NCBI GenBank assembly: GCA_949297565.1
Contig: CASFUI010000147.1
Span: 1 to 17,307, forward strand
Origin: an uncultured Eubacteriales bacterium
GTDB lineage: Bacteria > Bacillota > Clostridia > Lachnospirales > Lachnospiraceae
Length of the DNA: 17,307 nt
Reading direction: 5' to 3'
Below are positions 12,919 to 17,307 of the stretch, in pieces. The notes beneath the pieces are model-generated. The model searched no databases, was not told the DNA's origin, and saw only the letters and a program-made list of their open reading frames with translations. Within the stretch, counting starts at the first letter, position 1, and each line of letters begins with the position of its first letter. Both the position numbers and the translations under genes were made by a program.

Positions 12919-13872
12919 ATGAGTTTTTGTCCAAGATGCGGGAGACAGCTTGCAGACGGAGAGGTGTGCACATGTCAGTCACAGAATTCGCAGCCGCAGC
13001 AGAATGTACAGATGAATAATCAGGGACAGTTTGGCGGCCAGTCTCAGATGAACAACCAGGGACAGTTTGGCGGCCAGCCTCAGATGAACAATCAGGGGCA
13101 GTATAACGGTCAGCCTCAGATGAACAACCAGGGACAGTTTGGCGGCCAGCCATATATGCAGCAGGGAATGTATAACGGCCAGCCACAGATGCAGTATAAC
13201 GCCGCGCCTAAGCAGACGCCGCCGTTTATTAAAGAAATTTTGGATTTGGTATCAGGTATTTTTAAGAAGCCTGCTGATGCCGTAAAGAAGTTTGTTGAGA
13301 ATGCTTCATTCGCAGCGCCTGCTATTATTATAGCAGTTATGGCTGTGCTCAGTGCGCTCGGAGTTTTGCTCAGGATGGTCGGCGCTAATATTTCAACCAG
13401 ACGTTCGGTTAATTCTATGAACAGCCTTTCTGATTTGAGCAATCTGCTTTCGGGAATGTCAAGCGGAAAAACTCAGGCATATTCCGGAGGAGAGATGGTT
13501 GCCGGATTTTTCGGACAGCTTATAGAGATTATAGCGGTTGCGGCTTTGACAGCAGCGTTAATTATGGTTATTGTAAATGCGTTTGAAAAGAACAAGAAGG
13601 TTACATATATGCAGGCACTTGCCATTGCCAGCCTTTCAGTTCTTGTGACAGTTCCGTTTACGTTTGTAGGAACAATAGTTGCAATGATTCCGGGAGCGTT
13701 CTTTGGATATCTTAGAACATGGATGGTTTCGTTTGCAAACGCAGTAGGTCTTGTATTTACATTTATAGGAATCAGGGCGGTTGAGCAGGATGACAATCAT
13801 ATGCCGCTGGTATATGGTCTTGCAGCTCTTTCAGCAGCGGTACTCAGCACAATTTTGGGATTATTATTCTGA
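12919..13872 (+). CDS. Zinc-ribbon, Gln/Asn-repeat membrane protein (Yip1-like)
   Basis: The predicted protein has 317 residues; the ATG at 12919 follows GAGGAGG. The N-terminus is a short zinc ribbon, CPRC (4-7) and CTC (17-19). Residues 31-78 are four tandem copies of a 12-residue unit, QMNNQGQFGGQP with small changes, then degenerate remnants to about 96. The rest is a membrane domain with about five hydrophobic segments (near AAPAIIIAVMAVLSALGVLL, IIAVAALTAALIMVIV, ASLSVLVTVPFTFVGTIVAM, and two near the end), resembling Yip1-type small membrane proteins. The ribbon and repeats would face the cytosol. The role is unknown; the low-complexity linker may mediate protein contacts. Confidence 0.8.
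   Translation: MSFCPRCGRQLADGEVCTCQSQNSQPQQNVQMNNQGQFGGQSQMNNQGQFGGQPQMNNQGQYNGQPQMNNQGQFGGQPYMQQGMYNGQPQMQYNAAPKQTPPFIKEILDLVSGIFKKPADAVKKFVENASFAAPAIIIAVMAVLSALGVLLRMVGANISTRRSVNSMNSLSDLSNLLSGMSSGKTQAYSGGEMVAGFFGQLIEIIAVAALTAALIMVIVNAFEKNKKVTYMQALAIASLSVLVTVPFTFVGTIVAMIPGAFFGYLRTWMVSFANAVGLVFTFIGIRAVEQDDNHMPLVYGLAALSAAVLSTILGLLF
13009..13152 (+). repeat. Four 36-bp tandem repeats within the coding region
   Basis: Units at 13009-13044, 13045-13080, 13081-13116 and 13117-13152 are contiguous and in frame, each encoding 12 residues. Units 2 and 4 are nearly identical; unit 3 differs most. Copy-number change by slippage would keep the frame. Confidence 0.95.
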
Positions 13873-13895
13873 TTAATGATTACTAATGATTTACA

Positions 13896-13943
13896 GCAAT
13901 TACAGCTTTGCAGGAATTTCCGGCGGCTGTGGTTGCTTTTTTT
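13896..13943 (+). terminator. Terminator of the zinc-ribbon gene
   Basis: GCAATTACAGC (13896-13906) pairs with GCTGTGGTTGC (13926-13936), 11 bp including two G-U pairs, followed by seven T. The last T residues run into repeat copy 2. Confidence 0.8.
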
Positions 13944-14067
13944 ATTCAACAGGAAATTCAAAGAACTTCCTGTTGAATAAAAATGCTCCGCAGGATCGCA
14001 GAGGCGCGGAAAAGTGATTATTCTTATGAATCCGCGCCCCGCGAAAGAGTTCGCAGGCGAACTCTTT
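13941..14067 (+). repeat. Dispersed three-hairpin repeat, copy 2
   Basis: Hairpin 1 is perfect: TTTATTCAACAGGAA (13941-13955) with its complement at 13967-13981. Hairpin 2 pairs GAGGCGCGGA (14001-14010) with TCCGCGCCCC (14031-14040). Hairpin 3 pairs AAAGAGTTCG (14044-14053) with CGAACTCTTT (14058-14067). It matches copy 1 (10061-10190) with almost no gaps and, like it, begins inside the T-run of a terminator. Small open frames on the minus strand through both copies are by-products of the repeat. Confidence 0.8.
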
Positions 14068-14117
14068 GTTACCGCGGGCTGCAATTTGATAGTAAATATT
14101 TGAATTTTTAACACGCT

Positions 14118-14166
14118 GGGTTTGTGTCTGCGCACACTTGGCACAAACCCGGCAGACACATAATAT
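14118..14166 (+). promoter_or_regulatory. Promoter with overlapping inverted repeats before the flavin reductase
   Basis: TTGGCA (14138-14143), 17 bp, TAATAT (14161-14166) is a fair promoter. Two perfect 9-bp inverted repeats overlap it: GGGTTTGTG (14118-14126) with CACAAACCC (14142-14150), and TGTGTCTGC (14123-14131) with GCAGACACA (14152-14160). They share four bases, so only one could form at a time if transcribed from further upstream; as DNA they look like operators around the -35 box. Confidence 0.5.
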
Positions 14167-14211
14167 CGTCAAAGACGAGCAGTTAAAATGTGTGCAGAAA
14201 TGAGGTTTATA

Positions 14212-14790
14212 ATGAATAATTTTAAAAAACAGGTGTGGAAACCGGGAAATATGCTGTACCCTGTACCGGCCGTTATGGTTAGCTGCGCAAAACCGGGGCA
14301 GAAGCCTAATATTATAACAGTTGCATGGGCAGGGACAATATGTTCAGACCCTGTTATGCTCTCAATTTCGGTGAGAAAGGAGCGGTTTTCTCATGAAATT
14401 ATTTCAGAGACGGGAGAGTTTGTTGTTAATCTGACTACAAAAGATTTGTGCAGGGCTGCGGATTTTTGCGGAGTGCGCTCCGGGCGCGATGTCGATAAGT
14501 TTAAGGAGATGAAGCTTACACCGCTGAAGTCAAGCAGGATAAGCGCTCCGGGAATCGCCGAGAGTCCTGTCAATATAGAGTGCAGGGTGGTTGAGGTAAA
14601 GGAGCTGGGCTCTCATGACATGTTTATTGCAAGAGTTGAGGCGGTGGCGGCTGACGAGCGGTTTATGGATGAGTCAGGGAGATTTAAGCTTGATGATGCC
14701 CGACTCGTTGCATATTCTCACGGTGAATATTTTGAATTGGGTGAAAAAATCGGCAAGTTCGGTTTTTCGGTTGCAAAGAGACAGGTATAG
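14212..14790 (+). CDS. Flavin reductase-like (flavoredoxin) FMN-binding protein
   Basis: The predicted protein has 192 residues. The ATG at 14212 follows GAGG with a six-base gap; an ATG at 14188 lacks one. It has the flavin reductase-like split-barrel layout: WKPGNMLYPVPAVMVSC at the start, then PNIITVAWAGTICSDPVMLSISVR (32-55), which contains the FMN phosphate-binding region, and ETGEFVVNL (66-74). The C-terminal half holds PVNIECRVVEV and the HGEYFELGE segment. Relatives in anaerobes carry FMN and pass electrons, or reduce flavins, in the cytosol; the partner is not known. The stop is 37 bases before the start of the ATPase gene, so they probably share a transcript. Confidence 0.85.
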   Translation: MNNFKKQVWKPGNMLYPVPAVMVSCAKPGQKPNIITVAWAGTICSDPVMLSISVRKERFSHEIISETGEFVVNLTTKDLCRAADFCGVRSGRDVDKFKEMKLTPLKSSRISAPGIAESPVNIECRVVEVKELGSHDMFIARVEAVAADERFMDESGRFKLDDARLVAYSHGEYFELGEKIGKFGFSVAKRQV

Positions 14791-14827
14791 ACATCCGCGG
14801 CAAAAAGTTTTGGAATGGAGGGTTAGA

Positions 14828-16696
14828 TTGAAGATTTCCGGTCTGCATATAAAGAATTTTAAATCAATAATAGATTTGACAATCACTGATATTGAGGATG
14901 TTCTTATTCTAGTCGGTAGAAATAATTCGGGAAAATCCGTTATTCTCGATGCAATCAGGGCGGCAGTGGGTGATTTAAGTGTCACAATGCAGGATTTTAA
15001 CAGCAATGAGGGCAATATTGTAATCGGAATGGAGCTGGAGATATCGCCTGAAGACATTCAGTATCTTCACCGGAACGGAGTTGTGGGAAAGTTCAGGCAT
15101 TTTGATTTATGGTTTAAGAACTTCTGTCAGAAGCTTCCATCATTTTCCGCAGATGACGAGGGCGGCGGAAAGCTGTTTTTTGAGTACGTTTTCAGCCGTG
15201 ACGGAAACGTAAAATACCGTGACGGAGTAAAAAAGAATAACAATTATATTAAAAGTGTTCTGCCCAAAATATATTTTGTTGACCATTACCGGAATAAGGT
15301 TGATATTCGCAAGGATTTGACGATGCTTGCTCAGGATAAGGGAATTGCCGAATTTAAGTCGGACAGATGCATGTTTGACAGCGCGAAGGTGTGCAGCCAG
15401 TGTTTTGACTGCATAGGAATTATTGATAAAAAGAGTCCGTCAGAGCTGTCGCTGATTGAGACAAGCAGACTTCTTCAGTATAAGCTCTTTAATCTGAATA
15501 TTAATACGTTTGCGGACAGGCTCAACAGATATTTCTCTAAAAACGGAGGTGGTGACCTCAAAATACGATACGAAATTAAGTTTGATACAGATGAGCTTTT
15601 TGATATTAAAACCGTTGTCGAAAATCCGGCGCGCAGGACGAGCGGAAATCTTGAGTCACTTGGGGAAGGCTTCAGGAGCATTTATATTCTTTCGCTTTTG
15701 GAGACGTATGTGGATACGAAGGATACCGCGCCGTATATAATTCTGATTGAGGATCCTGAAACATATCTTCACCCGCAGCTTCAAAAAATCGCGAGTGAAA
15801 TTTTATACCGGCTTTCCAAGAAAAATCAGGTGATTTTTTCGACTCATGAGCCTGAAATGCTTTTTAATTTTACTACAAAGCAGATAAGACAGATATACAC
15901 TGACGAGCAGCACAGCACAGCAGTAAGCGGCGAGACGGATATTGATGACATATTAAATGATTTGGGCTTTACGGCAAATGATTTGATGAATGTGAGTTTT
16001 GTGTTTATTGTTGAGGGAAAGCAGGATAAGAGCCGCCTGCCGCTGCTCTTGAACAAATACTATTCGGAAATATACGACGACAGCGGAAGACTTCGGCGCA
16101 TTACCATTATATCTACCAACAGCTGTACAAATATTAAGACTTATGCCAATTTAAAGTATATTAACACGCTGTATTTAAAAGAGCAGTTTATGATGATACG
16201 CGACAGCGACGGCAAAGATCCTATGATGCTCGGGAAGCAGCTGTGCAGATATTACGGCGAGCGGGCAATGGAGGATAAGGGAAATCTTCCGAGAGTGACG
16301 GAGCGGAATGTTCTTATATTAAAGTATTATTCTTTTGAAAATTATTTTTTGTTTCCTGATGTTATGGCAAAGATAGGCGTTGTACAAAGTGAGGACGAAT
16401 TTTATGATATTTTGTGGGCCAAGTATCAGCAGTATCTTTATAAGCTTACAAGTGTGAAGAAAATGTTAAGCCTTTTGGGTATACATATCAGTTCGCGGCA
16501 GGATTTGGTGGATAATATTGAAAATATACGCGTTTATGTGCGCGGACACAATCTTTTTGATATTTTTTACGGAAAATATAAAGCAGACGAAAATGAGGTA
16601 CTAGAACGCTATATTGAGGCTGCGCCTAGAGAGATATTCGCGGATATATTGGATAAGATTGACAATTTTGTTTTTTTTGACTCAAGAAAGCTGTAA
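14828..16696 (+). CDS. OLD-like ATPase/TOPRIM nuclease-type protein
   Basis: The predicted protein has 622 residues. It starts with TTG at 14828 after GGAGGG; an open frame back to 14615 overlaps the previous gene and is not used. The N-terminal ABC-like ATPase has Walker A GRNNSGKS (30-37), a signature-like SLGEGFRS (277-284), Walker B IILIEDPE (304-311) and the switch histidine H340 in FSTHEPE. The C-terminal TOPRIM domain has E396 in FIVEGKQD and DSD at 459-461, then SFENYFLFP (502-510). This ATPase plus TOPRIM order is that of OLD-family nucleases, which act on DNA and include phage-defence proteins. A cysteine cluster, C181, C189, C192 and C195, lies in the ATPase lobe and may bind zinc. 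No UvrD-type helicase follows, so it is not Gabija-like. The role, DNA repair or defence, is undecided. Confidence 0.85.
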   Translation: MKISGLHIKNFKSIIDLTITDIEDVLILVGRNNSGKSVILDAIRAAVGDLSVTMQDFNSNEGNIVIGMELEISPEDIQYLHRNGVVGKFRHFDLWFKNFCQKLPSFSADDEGGGKLFFEYVFSRDGNVKYRDGVKKNNNYIKSVLPKIYFVDHYRNKVDIRKDLTMLAQDKGIAEFKSDRCMFDSAKVCSQCFDCIGIIDKKSPSELSLIETSRLLQYKLFNLNINTFADRLNRYFSKNGGGDLKIRYEIKFDTDELFDIKTVVENPARRTSGNLESLGEGFRSIYILSLLETYVDTKDTAPYIILIEDPETYLHPQLQKIASEILYRLSKKNQVIFSTHEPEMLFNFTTKQIRQIYTDEQHSTAVSGETDIDDILNDLGFTANDLMNVSFVFIVEGKQDKSRLPLLLNKYYSEIYDDSGRLRRITIISTNSCTNIKTYANLKYINTLYLKEQFMMIRDSDGKDPMMLGKQLCRYYGERAMEDKGNLPRVTERNVLILKYYSFENYFLFPDVMAKIGVVQSEDEFYDILWAKYQQYLYKLTSVKKMLSLLGIHISSRQDLVDNIENIRVYVRGHNLFDIFYGKYKADENEVLERYIEAAPREIFADILDKIDNFVFFDSRKL

Positions 16697-16846
16697 AACG
16701 GTATTTTATGCTTATTGAGCGCTGTTTATGACAGTCTTTGGAAAATGGAATAATATACACAAAAATTGTAAAATTAATGAGAAATATTTTGGGAGAAATG
16801 ACAAATTAGTACTTTACAAAGCATTTACTGAGTGATAATATGTGTT

Positions 16847-16863
16847 TGTTACAGAAATGTTAC
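16847..16863 (+). promoter_or_regulatory. WalR-box-like direct repeat
   Basis: TGTTAC, five bases, TGTTAC fits the published WalR (YycF) consensus of two TGT(A/T)A(A/T/C) words five bases apart. A third, weaker word (ATTACG, 16870-16875) keeps the 11-bp period, and TTTACA/TTTACT (16813-16829) are 11 bp apart further upstream. A -10-like TATAAA is at 16892-16897. PhoP boxes look similar and are the alternative. Confidence 0.5.
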
Positions 16864-16923
16864 AAAATAATTACGGGACTTAATAAGGATATATAAACTT
16901 TGTAAAAGTTTTTGGAGGAAGAT

Positions 16924-17307
16924 ATGACACATATAACACGGTATGGCAGACGCCTCAGAATGACGCTTATCGGCGGAATGTCAGCAGCATGTTTTGTATG
17001 TTTATTCGCTATTCCTTTTGCTGAGAAAAAGTTACTGAAGAATGAAGTGGGATATTATAGCGTAGTTTTTAACGGGCAGGAGATAGGCTCTGCCAATACA
17101 CGACAGGAGGCGGAGCAGGCGCTGGCAGATGCGAGACTTAAGTTCAGCCAGAGCTATGACTCTGTTGTATATATGGACAACAGCATTGAGATTGTTGAGG
17201 AGTCCAAGCTTGTTTCTAAGAGAATGTCACAGGAGGATCTGGAATCTGCAATTTACAGCAGCCTTTTTGCATGTGTTACCGATAAGGAGAATGCTACAGC
17301 GTATACA
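16924..17307 (+). CDS. Membrane-anchored, probably cell-wall-active protein (3' truncated)
   Basis: The frame runs open to the right edge (128 codons) from an ATG with GGAGGA six bases upstream. The N-terminus is basic (RYGRRLR), followed by a membrane segment or uncleaved signal at about 14-31, then extracellular sequence. VGYYSVVFNGQEIGSANTRQEAEQALADAR and the following acidic, helical stretch resemble the region between anchor and G5/M23 domains in Lachnospiraceae peptidoglycan endopeptidases, so an M23-type cell-wall hydrolase is my best guess, but no catalytic part is in the window. The WalR-like site upstream agrees with a cell-wall role. The 227 bases before it hold no clear terminator for the ATPase gene, only a weak CTGT/ACAG hairpin near 16725. 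Confidence 0.6.
   Translation, partial: MTHITRYGRRLRMTLIGGMSAACFVCLFAIPFAEKKLLKNEVGYYSVVFNGQEIGSANTRQEAEQALADARLKFSQSYDSVVYMDNSIEIVEESKLVSKRMSQEDLESAIYSSLFACVTDKENATAYT

Noticed and set aside
13009..13152. 36-bp repeat period suggested a CRISPR array
   Set aside because: The units are contiguous with no spacers, and they are in frame within a protein-coding gene.
14615..14827. Longer N-terminus for the OLD-like protein
   Set aside because: It overlaps the flavin reductase gene; the TTG at 14828 has GGAGGG upstream and begins the conserved KISGLHIKNFKS motif.
14828..16696. Gabija-type defence pair (OLD-like nuclease plus helicase)
   Set aside because: No UvrD-like helicase is downstream; the next gene is a membrane-anchored cell-wall-type protein.

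Overview
The window reads as chromosome from a low- to mid-GC anaerobic clostridium, most likely Lachnospiraceae (a relative of Agathobacter, Roseburia or Lachnospira). The basis is a PerR/reverse-rubrerythrin oxygen defence, a pyrophosphate-type phosphofructokinase, a TPDTG sortase signal, sigma-A promoters with strong GGAGG ribosome sites, and frequent GTG/TTG starts. The taxonomy is inferred from gene content, not from a search.

Layout. 1-934: 3' end of a sortase-anchored surface protein (+). 935-2188: terminator, structured leader and a thioredoxin-reductase-like flavoprotein with no recognisable NADPH motif (+). 2189-3480: bidirectional terminator, then reverse rubrerythrin and perR (both -), each with its own near-consensus promoter and a shared operator word. 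3537-4601: murG (-). 4602-4856: non-coding cluster of palindromes. 4857-5911: a TSCPD-domain small protein translationally coupled to a radical SAM/SPASM protein (-). 6134-6826: mtnN (+). 6967-7554: unknown membrane protein (+). 7656-9966: pgi and a D-2-hydroxyacid dehydrogenase, one base apart (+). 9967-10392: terminator, copy 1 of a dispersed three-hairpin repeat, large hairpin. 10393-11895: PPi-type phosphofructokinase and a small conserved protein (-). 11896-12242: promoters on both strands around a 75-bp MITE-like palindrome flanked by a 7-bp direct repeat. 12243-13872: HD-domain protein and a zinc-ribbon membrane protein with 12-residue repeats (+). 13873-14211: terminator, repeat copy 2 and overlapping inverted repeats at a promoter. 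14212-16696: flavin reductase-like protein and an OLD-like ATPase/TOPRIM protein (+). 16697-17307: a WalR-box-like site and the 5' end of a membrane-anchored, probably cell-wall gene (+).

Functionally this is mostly housekeeping: glycolysis (pgi, PPi-PFK), peptidoglycan synthesis (murG), SAM by-product recycling (mtnN) and peroxide/redox defence (perR, reverse rubrerythrin, TrxR-like protein, flavin reductase). I see no phage, plasmid, CRISPR or large island. The most notable items are the two copies of a hairpin repeat that abut terminators and carry compensatory stem changes, the MITE-like element with an apparent target-site duplication, the TSCPD/radical SAM pair, the TrxR-like protein without an NADPH motif, and the OLD-like nuclease with a cysteine cluster.
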